DNA from: CAYRGG01 sp964423745
Lineage (GTDB): Bacteria; Pseudomonadota; Gammaproteobacteria; Competibacterales; Competibacteraceae
Length of the DNA stretch: 47,028 bases
Assembly: GCA_964423745.1 (NCBI GenBank)
Contig: CAYRGG010000031.1
Coordinates: 1-47,028 of the forward strand
Direction of reading: 5' to 3'
Made by a program: the position numbers and the translations under genes
Notes under the pieces: generated by a model
What the model saw: only the letters and a program-made list of their open reading frames with translations
The model's database searches: none
What the model was told of the DNA's origin: nothing
Shown: positions 25,351 through 33,502 of the stretch, piece by piece
How positions within the stretch are numbered: position 1 is the first letter of the stretch
Layout of the letters: each line of letters starts with the position of its first letter

Positions 25351-25617
25351 TTATTTATACATGGAACGTTGAAACATACGGTTTATGCTTTCTTCGGTGC
25401 GGCGACTTCTTTCATCGGAATCGGCGGCAAGGGCTTTTGCCTCATTGGCGGCTTCTAGGGCTTCGTTTGCCGTTTGTTGAGCGGATTCAGCAATCTGTCT
25501 AGCGGTTTGCGTTTCTTGAGAAGCTTGTTGCACGTCACTTCTGGTCGCGCAACCTACACCAAAAAAAATAAAACCCAACAACAAAATAAAAAGGATTTTT
25601 TTATTGAGATATAACAC
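25351..25617 (-). CDS. lpp: Alanine-zipper murein lipoprotein, OprI/Lpp-like
   Basis: The product is 88 aa, starting at a GTG with AAGGAG eight bases upstream. A lipoprotein signal (KKILFILLLGFIFFGVGC) has its lipobox cysteine at about residue 23. The mature part is an Ala-rich heptad repeat (QIAESAQQTANEALEAANEAK) that should trimerise as a coiled coil. The C-terminus INRMFQRSMYK ends in lysine, as do OprI (...ASRK) and Lpp (...KYRK), where that lysine is bonded to peptidoglycan. The flanking L,D-transpeptidases could make the link. It tethers the outer membrane to the cell wall. Confidence 0.85.
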   Translation of the reverse strand: MLYLNKKILFILLLGFIFFGVGCATRSDVQQASQETQTARQIAESAQQTANEALEAANEAKALAADSDERSRRTEESINRMFQRSMYK

Positions 25618-25717
25618 TTTAAAGGCTCCTTATACGTTGTAGGATGCGGTAATTCACGCAAAGCTTGGTGTCACGTTAACACAGTTTACCCAGGGAATGT
25701 CTAGTGGTAGCACGGCA

Positions 25718-26404
25718 CTATCGTATAACCACTCGTGTCCCCTTCTCTACCCAAGGCGCCAGACGCTGAATTTGCTCATTGTCTAGAGCGACACAACCGT
25801 TCGTCCAGTTAAAATTACGATGTACGTCCAGATCGCCCGCACCTACACCGTGTATGCCGATTTGCCCACCCAGCGGGGTGTCTTGTGGCGGCACATAACC
25901 TGCTAATAAATCTTGACGAACCTGCTCATAAGTGGCTTTATCGATCCGCTTTTCTTTATAAGCCTGGGTGATATAAGTCAAATTAGGATAATTCAAACCA
26001 ATAAAAAAATTAAAACGACTTTGCGGGTTAAACCAACCGACCCTAAATACCCCGATGGGTGTAATACCATCGCCCCGTTGACGTTTAATACCCACGCCGC
26101 TGATACCAAAGGCAATATTGTCAAACTGTTCAAGTGTCTCATCGCCACGCATCACCGCCAGAGAGTCTTTTTTTGTATCAATCAGTAGCCATGGTTTAAG
26201 AGATGGGGCAGGTTTTTTAAGGGATTGCACAGGCAACTGAGTGTCATCGGATGGCGTTTTCAAGGGAGCACAGGCAGCCATCGTCAGTAGCAAAAAAATG
26301 ACCGAACTGACTGGGAACCAACTGGGTTTTATAAGTATCGTGGAAAAAAGAGGACTGGTTGAGCTAAAGATCACTGTCACTCTTTTTCGATAAGCGCTCA
26401 ACAT
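25718..26404 (-). CDS. YkuD-family L,D-transpeptidase, probable lipoprotein
   Basis: The product is about 228 aa from the ATG at 26404; the frame is open back to 26446. The start is uncertain because no good ribosome site is visible and any choice overlaps the preceding gene. The hydrophobic stretch VSSVIFLLLTMAAC ends in a lipobox-like cysteine. The YkuD domain shows GDGITPIGVFRVG and the catalytic region IGIHGVGAGDLDVHRNF followed by WTNGCVAL, where the cysteine is the nucleophile. This is the second transpeptidase beside the Lpp-like gene, but of a different subgroup and without LysM, so it may do another murein linkage. Translation is probably coupled to the gene upstream. Confidence 0.82.
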   Translation of the reverse strand: MLSAYRKRVTVIFSSTSPLFSTILIKPSWFPVSSVIFLLLTMAACAPLKTPSDDTQLPVQSLKKPAPSLKPWLLIDTKKDSLAVMRGDETLEQFDNIAFGISGVGIKRQRGDGITPIGVFRVGWFNPQSRFNFFIGLNYPNLTYITQAYKEKRIDKATYEQVRQDLLAGYVPPQDTPLGGQIGIHGVGAGDLDVHRNFNWTNGCVALDNEQIQRLAPWVEKGTRVVIR

Positions 26405-26705
26405 GTTTTTTACTAAGTTCCAAGAAACGGGGCGTAGGCCCGACATCTTCGTAGATAGGATCGCCTAGTTCGTCTTCAGTGATAACCTGAGTACCTTGCT
26501 CGTAGGGAAAAGCAGTTTCTATCATATCAAGAGCAACGGACAGCAAGTCAGTGATGATCTCGGTTTCGCTTTTAGCAGGATACATTTCTGCAAGGGCCCC
26601 GATTCGAGCGGCGTCTCGTATCGAAAGTGGGACTCGATATTCACAGGGCGTCATCTGCACCCGCTTAGCCTTTGCCCACGTTTCTAAAAGTTCTTTAATG
26701 TCCAT
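26364..26705 (-). CDS. Conserved hypothetical protein
   Basis: The product is 113 aa, acidic and soluble. It contains the segments RVPLSIRDAARIGALAEMYP and LGDPIYEDVGPTPRFLELSKKH, which I recognise as a conserved gammaproteobacterial small protein. In pseudomonads it is sometimes labelled a type 1 pili tip component, without evidence that I know of. The N-terminal part resembles a ribbon-helix-helix-like helix pair (SIRDAARIGALAEM, SETEIITDLLSVAL) but DNA binding is only a guess. It overlaps the start of the downstream transpeptidase by about 40 bp. Confidence 0.7.
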   Translation of the reverse strand: MDIKELLETWAKAKRVQMTPCEYRVPLSIRDAARIGALAEMYPAKSETEIITDLLSVALDMIETAFPYEQGTQVITEDELGDPIYEDVGPTPRFLELSKKHVERLSKKSDSDL

Positions 26706-26877
26706 GTTGTTTTCGCTTCAGTCATATACACGATTGTCATGCGTTGCTAGATGGAAAGTATAACGTAAGGCACAGGCTAAAGGAAAAGTTTAGCGCTGGT
26801 TACTATGTTAGGTTGGTCAGCCATACCCTCTTCGTGCTATCTTAACGAAGTTTTTTTAGCATTTTAAATAGTCAAAA

Positions 26878-27381
26878 ATGACAAATCCCACCCCTTTTAG
26901 CAACCAAGAATTACGCCAAACCCTGGGTAAATTTGCAACCGGCATCACTGTTATCAGTGTCACTGACGATGATGGGAAGTATTGGGGATTAACCGTTAAC
27001 TCTTTTAATTCGGTATCCCTGGACCCTCCCCTAATTCTTTGGAGTTTAGCCTTGGAAACGGTGGGTTTTATAACTTTCCGGGATGCAAAACGGTTTGCTG
27101 TCAATATCTTGGCTGAAGATCAAATCGCCGTCTCTGAACGGTTTGCCTCCTGTGAACTGGATAAATTCATCGGTTTTAATGTGACAGCAGGTCTTGGAGG
27201 TGTACCCTTGCTGGACGGCTGCGCGGCGACGCTGGAATGTCAGAGAGAAGCTGCTTATCCTGGGGGAGACCACATCATTTTGTTAGGACGGGTTGAGCGA
27301 TTGCAGTGTGCTCCACGACCACCGCTGATTTTTTATGAAAGCCGCTACATCAAAGCAGGCGACACTTTACAGACCCGATAG
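26878..27381 (+). CDS. Flavin reductase-domain protein
   Basis: The product is 167 aa and consists of one flavin reductase-like FMN-binding split barrel. It starts RQTLGKFATGITVISV, followed by GLTVNSFNSVSLDPPLILWS, the family signature for FMN binding, and ends with an IFYESRYIKAGD motif. Members supply reduced flavin to two-component monooxygenases or act as ferric or azo reductases; no partner oxygenase is nearby, so the role is open. There is no obvious Shine-Dalgarno. It converges on the quinone oxidoreductase gene, 9 bp apart. Confidence 0.9.
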   Translation: MTNPTPFSNQELRQTLGKFATGITVISVTDDDGKYWGLTVNSFNSVSLDPPLILWSLALETVGFITFRDAKRFAVNILAEDQIAVSERFASCELDKFIGFNVTAGLGGVPLLDGCAATLECQREAAYPGGDHIILLGRVERLQCAPRPPLIFYESRYIKAGDTLQTR

Positions 27382-27390
27382 AACTCACTC

Positions 27391-28359
27391 TTAACGTAAA
27401 GTTATCACCACTTTGCCAGTAGTGCGCCGCTCTAAAAGGGCTGTCAAAGCTTCACCGACTTGCGCCAGAGGAAAGGTTTGCGAGATAAAAGGTTTTAGTT
27501 TACCTGCCCCGTACCAATCCAGCAACTCCTGCAACGATTGGCGCATAAGTCCAGGATTATGCTGCAGATATGCCCCCCAATGCAGACCAATAACCGCGCA
27601 ATTTTTAACCAACAAAATATTTGCCGGAACTTGTGGAACACGACCACTAGCGAAACCGATGGCCAAAATACGCCCTTCCCAGTTTATACAACGCAATGAG
27701 GCATCGAAGGCGTCGCCACCCACTGGATCATAAACCACATCCGCCCCACCCAATGCGCTAACTTTTTCCTTGATATCTTCTTGGGAATAATCGATGAGAT
27801 AATCGGCGCCATGTTTGGCTGCTTGCTGCAATTTTCCTTGACCACCGGCGGTGGCAATCACCGTGGCACCCAACTGTTTGCCAATCTCCACCGCCGTTAA
27901 ACCGACGCCGCCACCAGCGCCATGTACTAGAAGCGTCTCTCCAGGTTTTAGAGAAGCACGCTGGGTTAACGCTAAATGCGAGGTGCCATAAGTCACTGGA
28001 AAACCTGCTGCGGTGATGAAGTCTACGTTGGCAGGTAGGGCAACAACAGCATCTGCCGGCACTACCACTTCTTGCGCATAACCGCCGTAGGAAAGCACCG
28101 CCATCACTCGGTCGCCAGGAGTAAATTCAGCTACACCCTCGCCGCATTCCAGGATCTCACCACTAATTTCCATGCCTGGGGAGAAAGGCGGTTGCGGACG
28201 GGTTTGGTATTTGCCTTGAATAATTAGGGTGTCGGCAAAGTTAACCCCACAGGCATAGACAGCGATCTTGACATGATTCGCTTTAACAACAGGGCTTTTC
28301 AATTCTTCAAAAGATAATGTATCAGGTGAGCCCAACGTGTTACATACAATAGCCTTCAT
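27391..28359 (-). CDS. Zinc-independent NADPH:quinone oxidoreductase
   Basis: The product is 322 aa of the medium-chain dehydrogenase/reductase superfamily. The N-terminal catalytic domain contains CGVNFADTLIIQGKYQ and lacks the zinc-ligand cysteines of alcohol dehydrogenases. The NADPH-binding Rossmann motif is LVHGAGGGVGLTAVEIGKQL near residue 145, and the C-terminus ends RRTTGKVVITLR as in this subgroup. It reduces quinones or enoyl substrates with NADPH. It is convergent with the flavin reductase gene and divergent from cysQ, with a 69-bp spacer. Confidence 0.92.
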   Translation of the reverse strand: MKAIVCNTLGSPDTLSFEELKSPVVKANHVKIAVYACGVNFADTLIIQGKYQTRPQPPFSPGMEISGEILECGEGVAEFTPGDRVMAVLSYGGYAQEVVVPADAVVALPANVDFITAAGFPVTYGTSHLALTQRASLKPGETLLVHGAGGGVGLTAVEIGKQLGATVIATAGGQGKLQQAAKHGADYLIDYSQEDIKEKVSALGGADVVYDPVGGDAFDASLRCINWEGRILAIGFASGRVPQVPANILLVKNCAVIGLHWGAYLQHNPGLMRQSLQELLDWYGAGKLKPFISQTFPLAQVGEALTALLERRTTGKVVITLR

Positions 28360-28428
28360 GAAAGATCGCTCCGCAAAATCAGTTCAATTAAGTTAACATG
28401 TGCGTTTTTTACAAGGAATAGGGAAACT

Positions 28429-29241
28429 ATGATGTCCATCAACACAGCAGCCCTTGTGGAGCCGGTTAAAAAAATTGCCGCCGAGGCGGGCACTCGCATC
28501 GTCGAGATCTACGGCACTACCTTTGCGGTGGAAGAAAAAGACGACCAAAGTCCTTTAACCACGGCCGATTTGGCGTCCCATCAGACCATCGTTGCCCAAC
28601 TCCAAAAATTGACGCCGGATGTGCCTATTTTGTCCGAGGAATCCGCTGCCATTGCCTTTGCTGAACGCAGCCGCTGGCAGCGCTTCTGGTTAATCGATCC
28701 ATTGGATGGCACTAAAGAGTTTATCAAGCGTAACGGCGAGTTTACCGTCAATATCGCTTTGGTTGAAGGCCACGAGCCGGTGCTCGGTGTGGTTTTAATG
28801 CCTACTTCAAAGCGTTGCTATTGGGCGGCTCGGGGACAGGGCGCCTGGCGTCAAGAAGCCGATGGACCTGCCCAGCAGATTAGCGTTACCCCACTGAGTG
28901 ATGGACCCGTTCGGGTGGTGGGAAGCCGCTCCCACGGGGGGGACAGTTTAAATAGCTTTCTGGCTCGCTTGGGTGACTATGATCTGGTGTCCATTGGCAG
29001 CTCTCTCAAATTATGTTTAGTGGCCGAGGGTAAAGCCGATATCTATCCCCGTTTGGGTCCCACCTCGGAGTGGGATACCGCCGCAGCCCAGTGTGTTGTG
29101 GAGGTGGCCGGTGGTCAGGTGGTCACTTGCGACGGGCAACGTTTGACTTACAATAGTAAAGAATCTTTACTAAACCCTCACTTCTTGGTTTTCGGCGATG
29201 CCCGTCGCAATTGGTTAGAGTATTTGTCTGCGCCCTCTTGA
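28429..29241 (+). CDS. cysQ: 3'(2'),5'-bisphosphate nucleotidase CysQ
   Basis: The product is 270 aa of the inositol monophosphatase superfamily. Metal-binding residues are visible in SEESAAIAF, in the signature FWLIDPLDGTKEFIKRNGEF and in GPTSEWDTAAAQCVVEVAGG. CysQ removes the 3'-phosphate of PAP (and PAPS) formed in sulfate assimilation. Two adjacent ATGs compete; GGGA lies four bases before the first and seven before the second (28432), which may be the true start. Its stop codon lies within the -35 element of the htpG promoter. Confidence 0.93.
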   Translation: MMSINTAALVEPVKKIAAEAGTRIVEIYGTTFAVEEKDDQSPLTTADLASHQTIVAQLQKLTPDVPILSEESAAIAFAERSRWQRFWLIDPLDGTKEFIKRNGEFTVNIALVEGHEPVLGVVLMPTSKRCYWAARGQGAWRQEADGPAQQISVTPLSDGPVRVVGSRSHGGDSLNSFLARLGDYDLVSIGSSLKLCLVAEGKADIYPRLGPTSEWDTAAAQCVVEVAGGQVVTCDGQRLTYNSKESLLNPHFLVFGDARRNWLEYLSAPS

Positions 29242-29264
29242 AATTTATCACTGCGTCCCTAATT
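29237..29264 (+). promoter_or_regulatory. Probable sigma-32 heat-shock promoter of htpG
   Basis: CTTGAAA (29237-29243) is a perfect sigma-32 -35 element. After a 13-base spacer comes CCCTAATT (29257-29264), a good match to CCCCATNT. Transcription would start near 29271, about 40 bases before htpG. The -35 contains the TGA stop of cysQ. htpG is a classic RpoH-regulon member. Confidence 0.8.
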
Positions 29265-29311
29265 ACAATAAAAATTATTGATTTGAGCAAAATGCGAGAG
29301 AGTAATGTCCT

Positions 29312-31219
29312 ATGACCGTTGAGGCACATAAAGAAAATTTAGGTTTTCAAGCTGAAGTACAGCAGCTATTGCATTTAGTCGTACACTCCTTATATTCCAA
29401 CAAGGAAATTTTTCTGCGGGAGCTTGTTTCCAACGCGTCCGACGCCTGCGATAAATTGCGTTTCGAGGCGCTTACCGACGATGCCCTGTACGAAAACGAC
29501 TCTGAACTCAAAATTCATATCGCCTATGACAAGGATGCACGTACCCTGACCATCTCTGATAATGGTATCGGCATGAGTCGTCAGGAGGTGGTGGATAACA
29601 TCGGCGTAATTGCCGGTTCCGGGACACGCCAATTTTTTGCCAAATTAACCGGCGATCAGAGTAAAGATTCCCAGCTTATTGGCCAGTTTGGAGTTGGTTT
29701 TTATTCCAGCTTTATCGTCGCCGACAAGGTAACTTTGTTGACCCGACGCGCTGGCTTAGGTCCCGAACACGGTGTGCGTTGGGAATCCACCGGCGAGACC
29801 AGCTATGTCTTGGAGACAGTGGAAAAACCTACTCGTGGCACTGAGATTACCCTGCACCTTAAAAAGGACGAAGATAAATTCCTGGATGAGTGGCGGTTGC
29901 GGGGAATTATCAATAAATATTCCGATCACATCTCCTTGCCCATCGTCATGCGGGTGGAGAAACCTGCCGAAAAAGAAGGCGAAAAACCGGTTTTTGAAGA
30001 ACAAACCATCAACCGGGCATCGGCCTTTTGGACCCGTTCTAAGAACGACATTAAAGACGATGAGTATATAGAATTCTACAAACACACCGCCCATGATTTT
30101 CAAGACCCCCTTGCCTGGACTCACAACCGGGTTGAAGGCAACCTGGAATACACCTCGCTCTTATATATACCCGCTCGCGCCCCCTTTGATCTGTGGGATC
30201 GAGACCAAAGCCACGGCGTTAAACTGTACGTGCGACGGGTGTTTATTATGGAAGGCGCCGAGCAACTCATGCCTCGCTATTTACGCTTCGTGCGTGGTGT
30301 GATTGACTCCAATGACTTGCCCTTGAATGTTTCCCGGGAAATTTTACAAAGCCACAAGATCGTCGACAGTATCCGCGGCGGATCTGTAAAGAAAATCTTG
30401 AGTCTGCTGGAAGATTTAGCCAAAAACCAACCGGAAAAATACACTGCATTTTGGAAAGAATTTGGTCGCGTCCTCAAGGAAGGTCCCGCCGAAGATTTCA
30501 CCAATCGGGAACAGATTGCTAAGCTATTGCGTTTTGTGTCTACCCACGATGAAAATCCCGAACAGCGGGTATCTCTGACCGATTACGTGGGTAGGATGAA
30601 GGAAGGCCAAGATAAGATCTACTACATCACCGCCGATAGCCTAGCAGCTGCCAAACACAGCCCACACTTGGAAATTTTCCGCAAAAAAGGATTGGAAGTG
30701 CTGCTGCTGTCCGACCGGGTAGACGAGTGGCTCATGGCCCATCTGGCGGAATTTGATGGCAAACCCTTGCAATCGGTGGCTAAGGGACAGTTGGATTTAG
30801 ACAAAGTCGAAGAGGATACCGACAAAGAAGAGCAAAAACAGGTTGAAGAATCTTTCAAAGATCTGCTCACCCAGGTGAAGGAAACATTGGGTGATGACAT
30901 CGGCGAAGCCCGAATTTCCAAACGCCTGACCGACTCACCGGCCTGTTTAGTGGTGGATGAACATGCCATGAGTGGTCATTTGGAGCGTTTGTTGCGGGAA
31001 GCTGGTCAGCCAGTACCGGAAACCAAACCTCATCTGGAGTTAAACCCTTCCCATCTTTTGGTCACCAGACTTAAAGAGGAACAGGATAAAGAGCGGTTTT
31101 CCGAGTGGACCCGTTTACTTTTTGAACAAGCCATGCTGGTGGAGGGAGGACAACTGGAAGATCCAGCGCGTTTTGTGCAACGGCTCAATAACATGTTGTT
31201 AACCTTGACCCAGTCATGA
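29312..31219 (+). CDS. htpG: Molecular chaperone HtpG (Hsp90)
   Basis: The product is 635 aa (E. coli HtpG is 624). The N-terminal GHKL ATPase domain shows LRELVSNASDACDKLRF, ISDNGIGMSRQE and GQFGVGFYSSFIVAD. The middle domain contains LPLNVSREILQ with the catalytic arginine region, and the C-terminal dimerisation domain runs from about 510. It is the bacterial Hsp90, acting with DnaK on client proteins in the cytoplasm. The preceding sigma-32-type promoter agrees with heat-shock control. A short repeat element follows the stop codon. Confidence 0.98.
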   Translation: MTVEAHKENLGFQAEVQQLLHLVVHSLYSNKEIFLRELVSNASDACDKLRFEALTDDALYENDSELKIHIAYDKDARTLTISDNGIGMSRQEVVDNIGVIAGSGTRQFFAKLTGDQSKDSQLIGQFGVGFYSSFIVADKVTLLTRRAGLGPEHGVRWESTGETSYVLETVEKPTRGTEITLHLKKDEDKFLDEWRLRGIINKYSDHISLPIVMRVEKPAEKEGEKPVFEEQTINRASAFWTRSKNDIKDDEYIEFYKHTAHDFQDPLAWTHNRVEGNLEYTSLLYIPARAPFDLWDRDQSHGVKLYVRRVFIMEGAEQLMPRYLRFVRGVIDSNDLPLNVSREILQSHKIVDSIRGGSVKKILSLLEDLAKNQPEKYTAFWKEFGRVLKEGPAEDFTNREQIAKLLRFVSTHDENPEQRVSLTDYVGRMKEGQDKIYYITADSLAAAKHSPHLEIFRKKGLEVLLLSDRVDEWLMAHLAEFDGKPLQSVAKGQLDLDKVEEDTDKEEQKQVEESFKDLLTQVKETLGDDIGEARISKRLTDSPACLVVDEHAMSGHLERLLREAGQPVPETKPHLELNPSHLLVTRLKEEQDKERFSEWTRLLFEQAMLVEGGQLEDPARFVQRLNNMLLTLTQS

Positions 31220-31224
31220 CTTAC

Positions 31225-31331
31225 CAGGACTTGGGTAGCTCGTGCAAGAAGTATTGGCGGCCTGGATGGCCGTCGTCAAGCCTACAGGGACGTGTTCACG
31301 GCGTCTTCTAGAACGAGCAGCAATAGTCCTG
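31225..31331. repeat. Short palindromic repeat element, family B, copy 1
   Basis: The element is about 107 bp with imperfect inverted ends CAGGACT...AGTCCTG and GCTCGT...ACGAGC just inside them. The core contains a hairpin CGGCC-TGGAT-GGCCG and a TACAGGGA...TTCACGGCGTC segment also present in copy 2 at 45003-45117. It lies between htpG and ycgN and could end htpG transcription. It resembles short interspersed repeats that I recall from other gammaproteobacteria (unverified). Confidence 0.8.
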
Positions 31332-31360
31332 CCAGTAAAAAATACTTTGTAAGGTTTTAC

Positions 31361-31801
31361 ATGACCATGTCGCAACCGTTCTGGAAAACAAAATCCCTTA
31401 GTGCAATGACTGCTAAAGAATGGGAGTCTCTATGCGACGGTTGCGGCAAATGCTGTCTGCACAAATTGGAAGACGTGGACACTGGTGAAATTCTTTATAC
31501 GAATGTCGCCTGTCGGCTGCTGGATTTACAAGCGGCCCACTGTACCCGTTATGCCCTGCGTAAACACTTGGTGCCCGACTGTATTCAGCTACGCCCTGCA
31601 GATGCAGAACAGTTTGTCTGGTTGCCTGTCTCCTGCGCCTACCGGCTAGTGGCGGAAGGTAAAGAGCTACCTGATTGGCATCCGCTGGTGTGCAAAAATC
31701 CCCATGCCATCCATGACACTGGCTCATCCATCCGAGGCTGGGCCGTATCCGAGGATCATGTGGAAAACCTCGAAGACCATATCCTACCAAAATCCCTATG
31801 A
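31361..31801 (+). CDS. ycgN: YcgN family protein (UPF0260)
   Basis: The product is 146 aa. It carries the cysteine-rich motif WESLCDGCGKCCLHKLED near residues 22-39, then NVACRLLDLQAAHCTRY and WLPVSCAYRLVAEGKELPDWHPL, all as in E. coli YcgN. The cysteines suggest a metal or iron-sulfur site, but the function is not known. The ATG at 31361 has AAGG six bases upstream. A longer frame from a GTG at 31292 would begin inside the family B repeat and is rejected. Its last four bases overlap the next gene. Confidence 0.92.
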   Translation: MTMSQPFWKTKSLSAMTAKEWESLCDGCGKCCLHKLEDVDTGEILYTNVACRLLDLQAAHCTRYALRKHLVPDCIQLRPADAEQFVWLPVSCAYRLVAEGKELPDWHPLVCKNPHAIHDTGSSIRGWAVSEDHVENLEDHILPKSL

Positions 31802-32499
31802 ATATTCAGTGTATTACATTACGGGCTTTTCAGGTCAACGCCTATTTGTTGCAAGATCCCACCACCCAAGTTTGTGCTTTGGTGGACACGGGTTTTGACG
31901 AGCAACTGGCAGAAACCCTTGCAAGAGTAACCCCTACTTTAAATATCCAGGCTATTCTATTAACCCACGGGCATTTCGATCATGCCGGTGGCTTATTGCC
32001 TTTGCAACAGCGCTATCCAGACGCCACGACCTATCTACCAACCTTAGAAAAACCTCTCTTTGAAAGTCTACCACGGCAGGGGGAGTTGGTTTTTGGTACG
32101 TCTCAATTTAACCGTCCCTGCGGGCGCATTGACCAATGGGTAGAGGACGGCGATAGTATCCAGGTAGGCCCTATGGAGTTTCAGTTTCTTTCCACGCCTG
32201 GCCACACCCCAGGCCAAGGCTGCTACTATACCAATGAACACATCTTTGTGGGCGATACCTTGTTCGCTGGGAGTGTTGGACGCACGGATTTTCCTTTGAG
32301 CGATCCGCAGCTGGCTGCCGTGAGCTTAAGTCGGCTCATGAAACTGCCTGGCCATTTGCAAGTGCACAGCGGGCATGGCCCAACCACCACCTTGCAACAG
32401 GAACTCCGCACCAATCCCTTTTTAGACCATGTGCGCCGAGAGCATGACATTCATGCATCGACTACCTATCCCTTCGCAAGACATAATAGCCAGTATTGA
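31798..32499 (+). CDS. Metallo-beta-lactamase-fold hydrolase, YcbL/glyoxalase II-like
   Basis: The product is 233 aa. The metal-binding motif is THGHFDHAGG near residues 59-68, followed by STPGHTPGQGCYY with the next histidine, FVGDTLFAGSVGRTDFP with the bridging aspartate, and the C-terminal SGHGPTTTL. This set is typical of the YcbL-type subgroup of glyoxalase II-related hydrolases, which cleave thioesters such as S-lactoylglutathione; the true substrate is not known. The start ATG overlaps the ycgN stop (ATGA), so translation is coupled. Confidence 0.9.
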   Translation: MNIQCITLRAFQVNAYLLQDPTTQVCALVDTGFDEQLAETLARVTPTLNIQAILLTHGHFDHAGGLLPLQQRYPDATTYLPTLEKPLFESLPRQGELVFGTSQFNRPCGRIDQWVEDGDSIQVGPMEFQFLSTPGHTPGQGCYYTNEHIFVGDTLFAGSVGRTDFPLSDPQLAAVSLSRLMKLPGHLQVHSGHGPTTTLQQELRTNPFLDHVRREHDIHASTTYPFARHNSQY

Positions 32500-32529
32500 A
32501 AAGGGTCTCTTAGAGCATGTTTGTTGCTG

Positions 32530-32559
32530 CTCAGTGCATAGTTTTGCTGAGTATTTTTT
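32530..32559 (+). terminator. Possible Rho-independent terminator
   Basis: CTCAG (32530-32534) pairs with CTGAG (32547-32551) around a 12-base loop, followed at once by TATTTTTT. The stem is short, but it sits 30 bp after the metallo-hydrolase stop and before the min operon. Confidence 0.45.
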
Positions 32560-32749
32560 CAATTTGCCACTAAACTAATGGTTATAAACAGGTTTCTTGG
32601 TCAAAATATCATAAGAAATAAGATAAACTCATGGAAAAGACCAGCAAACTCTTGAAGAAAACATCCCCTGTGTTTTAGAGTCCATCTATACTACGTAACT
32701 ACGTAAGCTGCATGAGCGCCCTCAAAGGCATTGCCCACAAACTGCTATT

Positions 32750-33469
32750 ATGCTTGAAACATCCTATTCTTCAGCTGCCACGTCACCACCCTTTGATCTC
32801 AAAGGGAGTTTATTTACATTAACGGTCCTGTATCTGCGTCAAACAGAGTGCGATATTATCGCTTCCCATTTGGCAAGCAAAGTTGAACAAGCGCCAGGTT
32901 TTTTTAATAGCACGCCTGTTATAATCGATCTTGAAACCCTATCAAACCCCGATGCAACGGTGGATTTTGTAGGTCTTTATGATCTTTTGCGAGCCCAGGG
33001 TTTGGTGCCGGTAGGTGTGCGTAACGGCAACGCTGATTTACAGTCAGCAGCGGTGTTGGCGGGTTTACCACTGTTGCCGGAAGGCCGCTCAATAGCCATA
33101 AAAAAACATGATAAGGGCGATGAACCTGCCCCTGAGCGGCGCAACAAGACCCTTCATCAACAGGTACGCTCAGGTCAGCAAATTTATGTGCCCGACGGTG
33201 ATTTGATTGTATTAGGCGCTATTAGTCCTGGGGCTGAGGTATTGGCCGATGGCAACATTCATGTGTATGGTCCGTTACGGGGGCGTGCTTTGGCAGGTGT
33301 CAAGGGCGATACGGAAACACGTATTTTTTGTCACAGTTTAGAGGCGGAATTAGTCTCTATTGCTGGACGCTATAAAGTTATTGAAGAACTAGACGCGGCG
33401 GCGAGGGGTAAATCTGTGCAAATCTATTTATCCAAAGACCGCTTAGTTATCGAATCCTTATATCAATAA
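32750..33469 (+). CDS. minC: Septum site-determining protein MinC
   Basis: The product is 239 aa (E. coli 231). The N-terminal MinC_N domain covers about 17-115 (FDLKGSLFTLTVLYL, GLVPVGVRNG) and acts on FtsZ. The C-terminal beta-helix MinC_C covers about 137-235, with VRSGQQIYVPDGDLIVLGAISPGAEVLADGNIHVYGPLRGRA-type repeats and FCHSLEAELVSIAGRY; it binds MinD and dimerises. It blocks Z-ring formation at the poles. It is the first gene of minC-minD-minE. The ATG has no strong ribosome site. The 250-bp upstream spacer contains TACGTAACTACGTAA, a short direct repeat. Confidence 0.96.
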   Translation: MLETSYSSAATSPPFDLKGSLFTLTVLYLRQTECDIIASHLASKVEQAPGFFNSTPVIIDLETLSNPDATVDFVGLYDLLRAQGLVPVGVRNGNADLQSAAVLAGLPLLPEGRSIAIKKHDKGDEPAPERRNKTLHQQVRSGQQIYVPDGDLIVLGAISPGAEVLADGNIHVYGPLRGRALAGVKGDTETRIFCHSLEAELVSIAGRYKVIEELDAAARGKSVQIYLSKDRLVIESLYQ

Positions 33470-33502
33470 GCCAATCCTACGGAGCGTTTGGAGGATAACA
33501 AC

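Noticed and set aside
25913..26188. 91-codon plus-strand frame opposite the second L,D-transpeptidase
   Set aside because: It is antisense to a well-supported gene, without a ribosome site or recognisable domain.
31292..31360. Longer GTG-initiated N-terminus for YcgN
   Set aside because: The extension is encoded inside the family B repeat and has no match in YcgN; the ATG at 31361 has its own ribosome site.
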